A stretch of DNA of 44,560 nt from Actinomycetota bacterium (GTDB lineage Bacteria > Actinomycetota > Actinomycetes > Streptosporangiales > Streptosporangiaceae). The position numbers and the translations under genes were made by a program. The notes below the pieces were generated by a model, which ran no database searches, was not told where the DNA came from, and was given only the letters and a program-made list of their open reading frames with translations. Below are positions 15,817-23,371 of the stretch, piece after piece. The stretch is taken from positions 2,000 through 46,559 of the forward strand of contig PLRW01000053.1 in the NCBI GenBank assembly GCA_003164955.1, read 5' to 3'. Within the stretch, counting starts at the first letter, position 1, and the number at the start of each line of letters is the position of its first letter.

Positions 15817-16145
15817 TGGCCTATGACCAGGAGCTCGCCGATCGTATCCGGCGGCTCATCGCCAGCGCTCCCGATCCGACCTCGATCGAGCACGCCCGGG
15901 CGCACTGCCAGGAATTTTTCCCCTGGTACAACGACGAGCACCGCCACTCCGGCCTCGGCCTGCACACCGCAGCCGATGTCCACCACGGTCACGCCACCAC
16001 CGTCCAGACCGCACGCGCCGCAGTTCTGGCAGCCGCCTACCAAGACCACCCCGAGCGCTTCGTCAGCAAGCCTCCGGCCCCGCCCCAGCTACCGGCCAGC
16101 TCATGGATCAACCCGCCCGGAGAGAAACAGACCGCCGCTCAGTAA
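15817..16145 (+). pseudogene. TfoX-like start fused to IS3 transposase C-terminus
   Basis: The frame begins MAYDQELADRIRRLI, which matches the opening of TfoX N-terminal-domain proteins. After about 20 residues it switches to SIEHARAHCQEFFPWYNDEH then RHSGLGLHTAADVHHG, the C-terminal end of an IS3-family OrfB integrase (DDE domain tail), ending near EKQTAAQ. It is therefore a chimera of two gene fragments, with most of the IS3 transposase missing, including two catalytic acidic residues. It is unlikely to be functional. Confidence 0.65.
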
Positions 16146-16324
16146 AACCCACCCAATGGTGCCCCACCCAGGTTGACAGGTTCCGTTGCGCCGGAAACAG
16201 CGCCGAGCACGATCGCGATCGGGATGATCACTAAAATACGGAAAAACGAGGTCAGCCGGTTAAGCGGCCGGTCCGGGTACTCGACGGCGAACTGAACAGG
16301 ATACGGACCCTGATCCGTGGTCAT
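16139..16324 (-). pseudogene. DUF4389 protein truncated by IS3 end
   Basis: ATG 16324 follows a near-perfect Shine-Dalgarno (AAGGAGGGC). The first 45 residues (MTTDQGPYPVQFAVEYPDRP, then LNRLTSFFRILVIIPIAIVLG) match the N-terminus of DUF4389 membrane proteins, which normally have about 200 residues. After VSGA the frame enters sequence derived from the IS element and stops at 61 residues. The IS3 right end (near 16140-16188, containing ggttgacaggttcc) appears to have inserted here. Confidence 0.65.
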
Positions 16325-17268
16325 AATGCCCTCCTTATGGCCGGTTCCGGATGCATACCCGTTGCTGGGCATTCTCAATTATCAGCTCATCCGGTTCGGC
16401 AGCTCCTGGATGCGATCGCCAGGAAGCTGTGAGTTATCGTCCGGACACTAGCTGCGTCGACTTCCTCCTAAGCGGTAGGTCGACGGTTCGAATCCTTCTC
16501 GGGTGCCGATTTCCCGGAGTGGCCGCAGACCCTCTCACCTGCATAAAAGATAAGAAGAGAGAGGCGTCGTGCTAATGATTACGCCGGGCTCATAAACCCT
16601 CCAGTCCCGGGCACTATCCGATACGAGGCGAGAAGGATGGCCAATCGGCCGGAAATCGCCAAGCGTCGACCGCTCATGCCGCGTAACGGGTAATCCCGGT
16701 GGTTCAGGATTGGCTGAGACCAAGTTCTGCAGGGCGAGCACAGTGCCAAGCTGCGTCACTTCGTACTCGAATACTGCGCCGCCGGCCGCGGCGGCAGCGC
16801 TGTCGAGGCCTTTGAACCCATCCGGTTAACCGCGTAAACGAAGGCACCGGCCATCGGGCCATCACGGCAGACACCCGGGCACCAGTCAAGCGCATCAGCG
16901 TACCGGACCACATCAAGGCCGAAGCGCTCCGCATATCAGCGTCAGCCAGATCATGCCCGACGGCGGCAACCTCCCCAGAGGGCAAGATCAGCTGCCTGGA
17001 ACCGTCAGCCGCAGAGCCGTGCCGTATGACCCCGATCCGATCCCTCACGTCTCCATTATCGCTTACATGCCGTCGCGCCTGATCACGCAACCTTCCTTCC
17101 TGGCCTCCGAAGATGTCCTCATTTACCGCGATAAGGATGTTTGCCGGGCAAGGCTTAGCTGTGAAACTGCCTGGCCACGCTGAACCGAACCTGATCGACA
17201 CCCATTCGCGCGTCGCGCCCGTGTCCAGACCCCAGGCGCTGGGTCGTGGCCGGGATCTCCCCGCCTGG
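16325..17268. other. Noncoding stretch with gene debris
   Basis: These 940 bases hold no supportable gene except the tRNA-like fragment listed separately. A minus-strand reading near 16700-16760 (VEYEVTQLGTVLALQN) faintly resembles the end of HxlR-type regulators, and a motif near 16665 (gaccgctcatgccg) echoes one near 7605, both pointing to debris. Confidence 0.4.
16465..16518 (+). tRNA. Possible 3' fragment of a tRNA-Arg(CCT)
   Basis: The sequence contains an anticodon-loop-like CTCCTAA (anticodon CCT), a variable segment, a T-loop GGTTCGAATCC and an acceptor-like TCGGGTGCC, in tRNA order and spacing. No matching 5' half (acceptor or D-arm) lies upstream, and the T-stem has a mismatch. It therefore looks like the 3' part of a tRNA gene left by integration or rearrangement, not a working tRNA. 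Confidence 0.35.
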
Positions 17269-17904
17269 TCATGCTTGTGGGGCATCGCCTGCCTCCAACG
17301 AGGTGAAGCGGGCAAAGTAGCCTGCCCAGCCGCCGGCACGGCCCTCAAAGCGCAAATCGGCCGCGGCGGCGCACCGGCGCAGGGTACCGAAGAACACGCC
17401 GTGCGGGTCGTAGCACAGCTCGCCGACCACCACGCGGCCCCCTGGATGCACCACGCGGCTCAGCTCACGCAGCGCGGCCGTCATATCGGGCACCTGGCCG
17501 AGCGTCGAGACGAGGTAGACGGCGTCGAATGCGTCATCGGGGTAGGGCAGCGCCGCCGCGTCGCCACAGGCGGGCGCGACGTTGGTAATGCCCCGGTCCA
17601 GCGCACGGCGCATCGTCAGCGCAAGCATCTCCTCTTGCTGGTCAAGCACGGCGAGCAGCCCGCGCTCTCCCAGCCACCTCACGACCGGCAGCGCATAACG
17701 CCCACTGCCCACGCCCACCTCGAGCAACCGCTCGCCCGGCACCGGCACGAGAACCTGCCGCAGCCGCCGGCGGGTCACGAAGGGGTGCGGCACGTCGATC
17801 CACAGGCGCTGCGCGAAGGGGCGCGACGTTGGGTGCAACCGCCACCACCACCACAGGACGACCGCGCCACCGCCCACAGCCAGACCACGGGTGCCTGCAC
17901 CCAT
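17269..17904 (-). CDS. SAM-dependent methyltransferase, membrane-anchored
   Basis: This is a class I methyltransferase. Motif I LLEVGVGSGRYALPV, motif II-like LLAVLDQQEEML, the acidic GDAAALPYPDDAFDAVYLVS and the post-motif HPGGRVVVGEL all appear in order. ATG 17904 gives an N-terminal hydrophobic stretch (GLAVGGGAVVLWWWWR) that could anchor it in the membrane; a longer start at 17964 is possible. The substrate is unknown; a small molecule or lipid is plausible for this branch. It stands alone. Confidence 0.8.
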   Translation of the reverse strand: MGAGTRGLAVGGGAVVLWWWWRLHPTSRPFAQRLWIDVPHPFVTRRRLRQVLVPVPGERLLEVGVGSGRYALPVVRWLGERGLLAVLDQQEEMLALTMRRALDRGITNVAPACGDAAALPYPDDAFDAVYLVSTLGQVPDMTAALRELSRVVHPGGRVVVGELCYDPHGVFFGTLRRCAAAADLRFEGRAGGWAGYFARFTSLEAGDAPQA

Positions 17905-18133
17905 GGCCACCTCAATCCCTGTGTCCTCGCCCCGCGGCTCCTGGCCGACCCGCTGAACCGTCAAGACTCACTCTGACCCGCGCAGCCAGCGAACCACTAG
18001 GACAGATCAGTTCGTGACCGTCACGTTACATGGCCCAGATCCCATCTAAGACCGTCACAACCAGGCGTCTGAGTTTGGCCTCAGCTTCGGTCATTTGACT
18101 GGAGCACTAATGGCTGGCTGGCCGTATATTCCC

Positions 18134-18167
18134 GAGCCCCGTCACCACAGTGCAGATGACGGGGCTC
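18134..18167 (-). terminator. Hairpin downstream of cassette copy E
   Basis: A perfect 11-bp stem GAGCCCCGTCA/TGACGGGGCTC with a 12-nt loop lies 29 bases past the gene 2 stop. A degenerate version of the same block lies after copy F (about 26665-26704), so the terminator is part of the repeated unit. Confidence 0.6.
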
Positions 18168-18195
18168 CGGGCCACTTCGCGCTGCCCGACGGGTG

Positions 18196-18402
18196 CTAAC
18201 GGATTTGCTTGCGCGGCATCATGCAGGCGAGGAACAGGGCTGCCGGCCACCCGACCGGGATTACGTTCAAGCAGATAACCAGGCCGATGCCCTCGAGCTG
18301 GCGGGCGATCCCGATCACGGCCGGCAGAATGCAGACCGCAGCGAGACCGTCGATGATCGCCAGCCAGAACAGCCAGCTGTCCGTCACCGCCGCGGGGATC
18401 AC
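18196..18402 (-). CDS. Cassette copy E gene 2: superinfection-immunity-like membrane protein
   Basis: This is an intact 68-aa paralogue of copy D gene 2, starting at GTG 18402 within a GTGA overlap. Segments SWLFWLAIIDGLAAVCILP and IGLVICLNVIPVGWPAALFL form two membrane helices, with the IGIARQ turn and MMPRKQIR tail. It is open while gene 1 upstream carries a frameshift. Function is inferred only from resemblance to small immunity-type membrane proteins. Confidence 0.7.
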   Translation of the reverse strand: MIPAAVTDSWLFWLAIIDGLAAVCILPAVIGIARQLEGIGLVICLNVIPVGWPAALFLACMMPRKQIR

Positions 18403-18694
18403 CGCTCCTCCCCATCGGTGGCGCGCCGGATCTCGCTGGCGTCCCGGAAACAGCACGGATAGAGCAGTTCCCCGGCCGCCGTCCCGGCCGGCGCCGGGCT
18501 GCCGTCGTCATCGTGGCCAGTTCGCCGGTCTCGACGCACACGTACCATTCATCCGGCCCGCACTGGCTTAGGATGGAGCCAGGCAGCCACGGCCACGCCG
18601 ACCGGTCGCCCTGCTCCTCCTGCCGGGTGCGCGGGTAACGGACCTCTGCCAGGTTGTCGTCGGGGAATCTGCCGTCGTTGTCCTCGTCCACCAT
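18399..18694 (-). pseudogene. Cassette copy E gene 1: frameshifted
   Basis: It starts at ATG 18694 (MVDEDNDGRFPDDNLAEVRYP, quoted in part) and keeps SAWPWLPGSILSQCGPDEWYVCVETGELA. After ELATM one base is missing (near 18525), and the conserved ending (DGSPAPAGTAAGELL, then YPCCFRDASEIRR) continues only in another frame up to the TGA shared with gene 2. The slip lies at a different place from that in copy D, so the two losses are independent. Confidence 0.65.
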
Positions 18695-18771
18695 GCGGCT
18701 CCTCCTTGGAGCCGCCCGGCCAATGTGTGTCATTATCGCAACCTCGGTGGACTATGCCGGCATTCACATCA
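18692..18771 (-). promoter_or_regulatory. Cassette copy E: leader with SD hairpin
   Basis: The arms at 18696-18702 and 18708-18714 are perfect, with loop TCCTT. The extended -10 (TGC GATAAT; plus 18732-18737) is intact. Similarity to copy F continues upstream to about 18771 (tatgccggcattcacatca), which marks the likely 5' boundary of the unit. Confidence 0.6.
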
Positions 18772-18899
18772 GGAGACGGCCCGGCTGACAGCGCTGCCGC
18801 CGGTTGTTCATTAGGACCGCACCAGATCCGCCTTACGTGCGGCTCCAGAAATGGGGCACCGGGGCCGGATCGCCCGCATGGTCCTTAGTAATGTTGTGT

Positions 18900-19952
18900 C
18901 TACGGGGCAGCCGCTCCAGCATGTTCAGTCGGCGGCTTGGGCGGCCGTGCCCGGTAGGCGCGGGGACTGACGCCTTTCCAGCGCCGGAAGGCCTGGGAGA
19001 AGCTGGAGACCTCCAGATACCCCAGCCGCTCGGCGACCTCTGCGACCGAAAGCCCGCCGGTGACCAGGAGTTCCTCGGCGAGCTGCTCGCGGATCTCATC
19101 CAGCAGGCCGCGGAAGGACACACCTTCGTCGGCGAGCCGCCGTCGCAGCGTCCGGTCGCTCACGTTCAGCGCGGCGGCGACCTGGCTGAGGCCTGGCGGG
19201 TAGGCCGTCCGGGCCATCAGCTGATCCCGGACCCGCCCGGCCAATCCGGCCCGGGCGTGCCGCCGGGCCAGCAGGTCGCGGCACTGCGCCTGGGCCAGGG
19301 CGGTGGTGTGCTCGTTGGCCTGCGGCAGCGGCAGGTCCAGCACCGACGGGTCGATGCCCACCGTGTTCTCCTCGGCCTCGAAGACCGGCTCGACACCGAA
19401 GATCTCGGCATACCGCCGGACGCCGCCGGCGGGCGCCGGGAAGACGAAGCTGACTCCCTTGATGGGGATAGGCGAGGCGAACAACTCCTGCTGGATGGTC
19501 TGGATGGCCGCGCTGTCGCGTTCGACGACGAATCGTTTTAGCGCGACCGGGATCTCCGGAGAGTCCAGCACGAGCTGCATGTCCCGGCCCTGCTCGCGGG
19601 CCTGGATTCGGGTGAAGGCGAATGTCAGGTCGATATAGCGCAGCCCCACGTCGAGCGCGCTGCGCCAGGTCGGGCTGCTGATGAGGGCGAAGCCCCAGAT
19701 GCCGTAGGTGGTCAGATGGTAGCGGGTACCGGCTTCCAGGCCGATCCCTGGTGTGTCACTGAGCGCCCTTTGCAGGTTGGCGATGACGGCCAGTTCCTGT
19801 TTCGCGGTCACCGTGGCGGCCGGGTCGCGCAAGCCTTCCTCGTTCAGTCCGGTGCGTTCCAGGCACCTCTGCGCCGGCACCCCATAGTCGGCACCCAGCC
19901 GGGTGAGCAACTGCACGCTCCCCGGTGCGCGCTCGACGTCCCAGCGAACCAT
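18900..19952 (-). CDS. AraC-family regulator with arabinose-binding-like domain
   Basis: This 350-aa regulator has an N-terminal domain of the Arabinose_bd (OruR/VirS-like) type (LLTRLGADYGVPAQRCLERTG, quoted in part; TTYGIWGFALISSPTWRSAL) and a C-terminal AraC double helix-turn-helix (SQVAAALNVSDRTLRRRL, then SVAEVAERLGYLEVSSFSQAF and FRRWKGVSPRAYR). Regulators of this class often control neighbouring fatty-acid or lipid genes. A block of about 44 bp 40-83 bases upstream of its start is repeated, inverted, ahead of the acyl-CoA ligase operon, so it probably controls itself and that operon. Confidence 0.85.
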   Translation of the reverse strand: MVRWDVERAPGSVQLLTRLGADYGVPAQRCLERTGLNEEGLRDPAATVTAKQELAVIANLQRALSDTPGIGLEAGTRYHLTTYGIWGFALISSPTWRSALDVGLRYIDLTFAFTRIQAREQGRDMQLVLDSPEIPVALKRFVVERDSAAIQTIQQELFASPIPIKGVSFVFPAPAGGVRRYAEIFGVEPVFEAEENTVGIDPSVLDLPLPQANEHTTALAQAQCRDLLARRHARAGLAGRVRDQLMARTAYPPGLSQVAAALNVSDRTLRRRLADEGVSFRGLLDEIREQLAEELLVTGGLSVAEVAERLGYLEVSSFSQAFRRWKGVSPRAYRARPPKPPTEHAGAAAP

Positions 19953-19991
19953 GACCGTCCCTCGCGTCCTCGCGAACGAGACATACCGCCA

Positions 19992-20035
19992 TGGCCGAAT
20001 CTAGTAACTTTTCAGCCTGCTGTCACGCGTGAGCG
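19992..20035. promoter_or_regulatory. Putative AraC operator, copy 1
   Basis: This block matches 24931-24974 on the opposite strand: in the 35-base core (19992-20026) 32 positions agree, and the similarity extends through a GTCAC-2-GTGA inverted repeat. The core contains TCTAGTAACTTTTC. It lies between the AraC start (19952) and the end of the FAD oxidoreductase (20064), so here it can serve only the AraC promoter. Confidence 0.6.
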
Positions 20036-20063
20036 GCTTCGGGTGGCTTCGCTGGTGGTCGGC

Positions 20064-21485
20064 TCACTGGTGCCGGCGCAGGTAACGCAGCGCGTCGGCG
20101 GCCGCGTTGGCGCCGCACATGCCGTGCACGCCGGGACCCGGTGGGGTTGCTGCCGAGCAGATGTACATGCCGGGGACGCCGACCTGGTACGGGGAGAAGG
20201 TCGTGCGCGGCCCGAACACAACCTGACGGATGTTCTTGGCGCCGGTGACGATGTCCCCGCCGACGTAGTTGGGGTTGTAGGCGGCCATCTGCGTGGTGGT
20301 CCGGACGGCCCTGCCCACGATCCGGTCCCGGAACCCCGGAGCGAACCGTTCGATCTGGGCCACGATCGCCTCGGTGGCGTCGCCGGTGTAGCCGTGCGGC
20401 ACGTGCGCGTAGGTCCACACCGGGTGGACGTTACCGGCGGACCGCCCGGGGTCGGCGAGGTACTGCTGCCCGACGAGCACGAACGGGCGCTCGGGCATCC
20501 GCCCGGCGTGGATGTCCCGCTCGGTGGCGGCGATCTCGGCGAAGGCGCCGCCGAGGTGTACCGTCCCAGCCCGATGCGCGTCGGGGTTCGTCCACGGGAC
20601 GCCGCCCTCGACCGCGAAGTCGGCCTTGAACGCGCCCGGTCCGTGCCGGTACCGGCGGTAGGCGCGGGCGGCTCGGGCCGGCAGGCGGTCACCGAGGATG
20701 CCGGCGATCGCACCGGGGGCGAGGTCGAACAGGGTCACGTCGGCGGCCGGCAGTTCCGGCGCCGCCCTGACCCGGGTGCCCGTCTCGATTTTGCCGCCCA
20801 GATCGGCCAGCAGCGCGGCGAGTGCCGCGGTGATCGACCCCGACCCGCCGGCCGCGACCGGCCACCCGTGCCGGTGGCCGGCCGTGATGATACCCAGCCC
20901 GATCGCCGAACTAAGCGGGTAGTGCAGCGGCCGGAAGGCATGCGCCGCGACCCCGCCGAACAGGGCCCGCGCCTTCTCGGTCGAGAAGCCCCTGGCGACC
21001 TCGGCTGCGGGCAGCAGCGTGGGCAGACCGAACCGGGCCAGCGTCAGCGGGTGCCGCGGGATCCGCAGCAACGGACCCATGATGTCCTCGGCCAGGGTGT
21101 CAAAGCTCGCCGATGGCCGTCCGAACGCCAGCAGCCAGCGGGACCGGTCGGCGCCGAGCCCGGCGGCGGTGCCGGTGACCGAACGGTAGAGCAGTCCCGC
21201 GTCGCCGCCGTCCAGGGGGTGCGCGCAGTCGATCTCGGGCCACCGCCAGGACAAGCCGTAACGCTCCAGGCTCAGGCTGTTCAGGAACGTGGAGCCGACC
21301 GCCATCGGATGGAACGCCGAGCAGTGGTCGTGCAGCAGGCCGGGCAGGATAGCCTCGCTGGAGCGGGCCCCGCCGCCGATCTCGTCGGCCGCCTCCAGCA
21401 CCGTGACCTGCACGCCTTCCCGGGCGAGGGCCACGGCGGCGGCGAGTCCGTTGGGCCCGCCGCCCACCACGATCGCGGTGCTCAT
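20064..21485 (-). CDS. NAD(P)/FAD-dependent oxidoreductase, phytoene-desaturase-like
   Basis: This 473-aa flavoprotein begins with a Rossmann FAD motif (MSTAIVVGGGPNGLAAAVAL, ending in VTVLEAADEIGGGARS). The C-terminus has the second FAD signature (VPGMYICSAATPPGPGVHGM). Overall it resembles the CrtI/PYROXD2-like family, which oxidises or saturates hydrophobic substrates. Its start overlaps the DUF3556 stop by ATGA, so it is co-translated in an operon with an acyl-CoA ligase. Lipid or terpenoid substrate use is inferred. Confidence 0.85.
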   Translation of the reverse strand: MSTAIVVGGGPNGLAAAVALAREGVQVTVLEAADEIGGGARSSEAILPGLLHDHCSAFHPMAVGSTFLNSLSLERYGLSWRWPEIDCAHPLDGGDAGLLYRSVTGTAAGLGADRSRWLLAFGRPSASFDTLAEDIMGPLLRIPRHPLTLARFGLPTLLPAAEVARGFSTEKARALFGGVAAHAFRPLHYPLSSAIGLGIITAGHRHGWPVAAGGSGSITAALAALLADLGGKIETGTRVRAAPELPAADVTLFDLAPGAIAGILGDRLPARAARAYRRYRHGPGAFKADFAVEGGVPWTNPDAHRAGTVHLGGAFAEIAATERDIHAGRMPERPFVLVGQQYLADPGRSAGNVHPVWTYAHVPHGYTGDATEAIVAQIERFAPGFRDRIVGRAVRTTTQMAAYNPNYVGGDIVTGAKNIRQVVFGPRTTFSPYQVGVPGMYICSAATPPGPGVHGMCGANAAADALRYLRRHQ

Positions 21486-23302
21486 GTCAGTGTTCCCATC
21501 GCGACATCGCGCCCGTGCGCCTGGCCGTCATGCCCGGCGGCCCGCTGGCCGGCGCGGGACCAGGTCACCTCGGTCGGGATCGGCCCGTTGGGCAGCCACG
21601 GCTGCTCGCGGACCGCGTCCGCCACCTTCCACGTGCCGCGCTCGGTCACGCCGAGCGCCGCGTCGATGACCTTGTAGTGCTGGACCTTGCTGTGGATGGC
21701 CTGCGATTCCACCCACACGATGACCAGCTCGCCCGGCTCGAACCGGCAGCGGCGCTGCACCGCGGCGATCAGGTCCTCATTGTGCAGGTGACCGTCGCCG
21801 AAATTGAACCCGATCAGCGAGTTGCAGACGAACTCACCCTCGCGCACCGTCCGCGTGTCGATGTCGGGGAGGTGCTTGATGAGCAGCGAGAACAGGCCGC
21901 GGCCCTGGCTGTGCATGGTCCGCCAGGCGATCGTCTGCTGCATCGTCACCTCCGCGATCGCCGGCTCGTAGCCCAGCGCCTTCAGCTGGTCGACCTGATT
22001 GGCGGCTGGCCGGGTGACCGCGTTCAGCTTGTCTTCGGTGCCCGGGGTGAACGCCCACACCGCCGACGCCCAGTTGCCCGCGTACTGCCGCATCGACGGC
22101 AGGAAAGACACCAGATCCGGGCGCAGGTTGCCCAGGATGGGGAAGGACACCAGGCCGGCCGCGATGACGAGGACCAGCCAGGCCGGGGACATGCCGGTCA
22201 CGCCGTAGCCGTGCCAGCTGGGGAAGCCGAGGAACAGGAACACCGTCGCGTAGCCGAACAAGATGTTCCACTCCAGCGGGACCGCTAGCGGGAAGGTGGA
22301 GGTGATGAACAGGTGGAACACCACCATCAGCGCGACCGCGGCCACGGTCAGCCACTTGTACGGGGAAAACAGCAGCACGAGCGGTGTGGCGATCTCGACG
22401 AAGGTGCCGCCGGCGTGGGCCATGAGGTTCGCAAGTTCCGACGGGCGCAGATCACGCGGGTAGTCACGGTAGTGGGCCCGCTTGACCCACTTGAACGGAA
22501 CGGATGGGCTGTTGCTCACCATCGGCGGGACGACGTTGGCGAAGTGACGGCCGAACTTGGACACGCCCGCGCCGACCCATACCACGACGATCAGCAGCTT
22601 GAGCGCGATGATCATGTTGACGAACGGCAGGATGGTGAAGAACAGCAGGGCGGGGAGGTACTGCTCACCGCGCGCGGCCAGGAACACCGTCTTGTCCCGC
22701 AGCCCGCTCGCGACCAGGAGCACGATCACGGGGATCAGCAGGGCTGGGTTCACCAGCCCGGAGGTGTTGTGCGGCAGGGCCGCGGACAGCGACGGGCGCG
22801 GCACGCCGCCCAGGACGAGCGGGATGAGGATGCTCACCAGCAGGGCCACGTAGAGCGCGACGTCGAACCAGGTGCGCCGGTCGCCGGCGGTGAACGGGAC
22901 CCGCCGCCACGGCCGCAGCCTGATCGTGCCGGGCCTGGCCCAGAACAGGATGCCCCCGGTCATCGGCTTGAACTTGCCGGCCAGCGGGCCCCAGGATCCC
23001 GCCACCCCGAGTGTCTCGAGCAGCACCGTCCACAGCACCGCCTTCTCGTAGACGATCGGCTGGTTCCACCAGCCCGCGACATCCCAGAACGGCGGCAGAT
23101 GCGACGTCAACGTCGCCACCGTCACACCTGCGAGCACGTAGAAGACCAGCAATTTCACGATGTAGATCGTGTGTATCATCCGCGGCGAGCCGAATCCATG
23201 CTCGACCCAGTGCAGGGCGAGTACCTTCATGCGCTCCATGAGCGGCTGCTGCAGAAACGTCTCCGGATCGACGGGGGGAAAGTCTGCCTTGGTGAATCCC
23301 AT
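21482..23302 (-). CDS. DUF3556 family membrane protein
   Basis: This protein of about 606 residues begins MGFTKADFPPVDPETFLQQP, the hallmark of the DUF3556 family known mainly from mycobacteria and relatives. It has some ten membrane helices in the first 400 residues and a soluble C-terminal domain (after about residue 430). ATG 23302 was chosen over 23308 because AAGGA then sits at a proper 6-nt distance. It overlaps the FAD oxidoreductase by ATGA and lies 70 bases from the acyl-CoA ligase. Function is unknown; the operon suggests lipid metabolism at the membrane. Confidence 0.85.
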   Translation of the reverse strand: MGFTKADFPPVDPETFLQQPLMERMKVLALHWVEHGFGSPRMIHTIYIVKLLVFYVLAGVTVATLTSHLPPFWDVAGWWNQPIVYEKAVLWTVLLETLGVAGSWGPLAGKFKPMTGGILFWARPGTIRLRPWRRVPFTAGDRRTWFDVALYVALLVSILIPLVLGGVPRPSLSAALPHNTSGLVNPALLIPVIVLLVASGLRDKTVFLAARGEQYLPALLFFTILPFVNMIIALKLLIVVVWVGAGVSKFGRHFANVVPPMVSNSPSVPFKWVKRAHYRDYPRDLRPSELANLMAHAGGTFVEIATPLVLLFSPYKWLTVAAVALMVVFHLFITSTFPLAVPLEWNILFGYATVFLFLGFPSWHGYGVTGMSPAWLVLVIAAGLVSFPILGNLRPDLVSFLPSMRQYAGNWASAVWAFTPGTEDKLNAVTRPAANQVDQLKALGYEPAIAEVTMQQTIAWRTMHSQGRGLFSLLIKHLPDIDTRTVREGEFVCNSLIGFNFGDGHLHNEDLIAAVQRRCRFEPGELVIVWVESQAIHSKVQHYKVIDAALGVTERGTWKVADAVREQPWLPNGPIPTEVTWSRAGQRAAGHDGQAHGRDVAMGTLT

Positions 23303-23371
23303 GATCATTCCTTAATTCCGCTAAGACGGAACGGCCGTGCCGTTCATTTAATGGGCGTTAATTAACTGCTG

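Noticed and set aside
16535..16759. An HxlR-type regulator remnant on the minus strand.
   Set aside because: Only about 16 residues look similar, and the rest does not fit the family.
19716..21677. A 653-codon plus-strand frame.
   Set aside because: It is antisense to the FAD oxidoreductase and the start of the AraC gene; composition is that of an antisense shadow.
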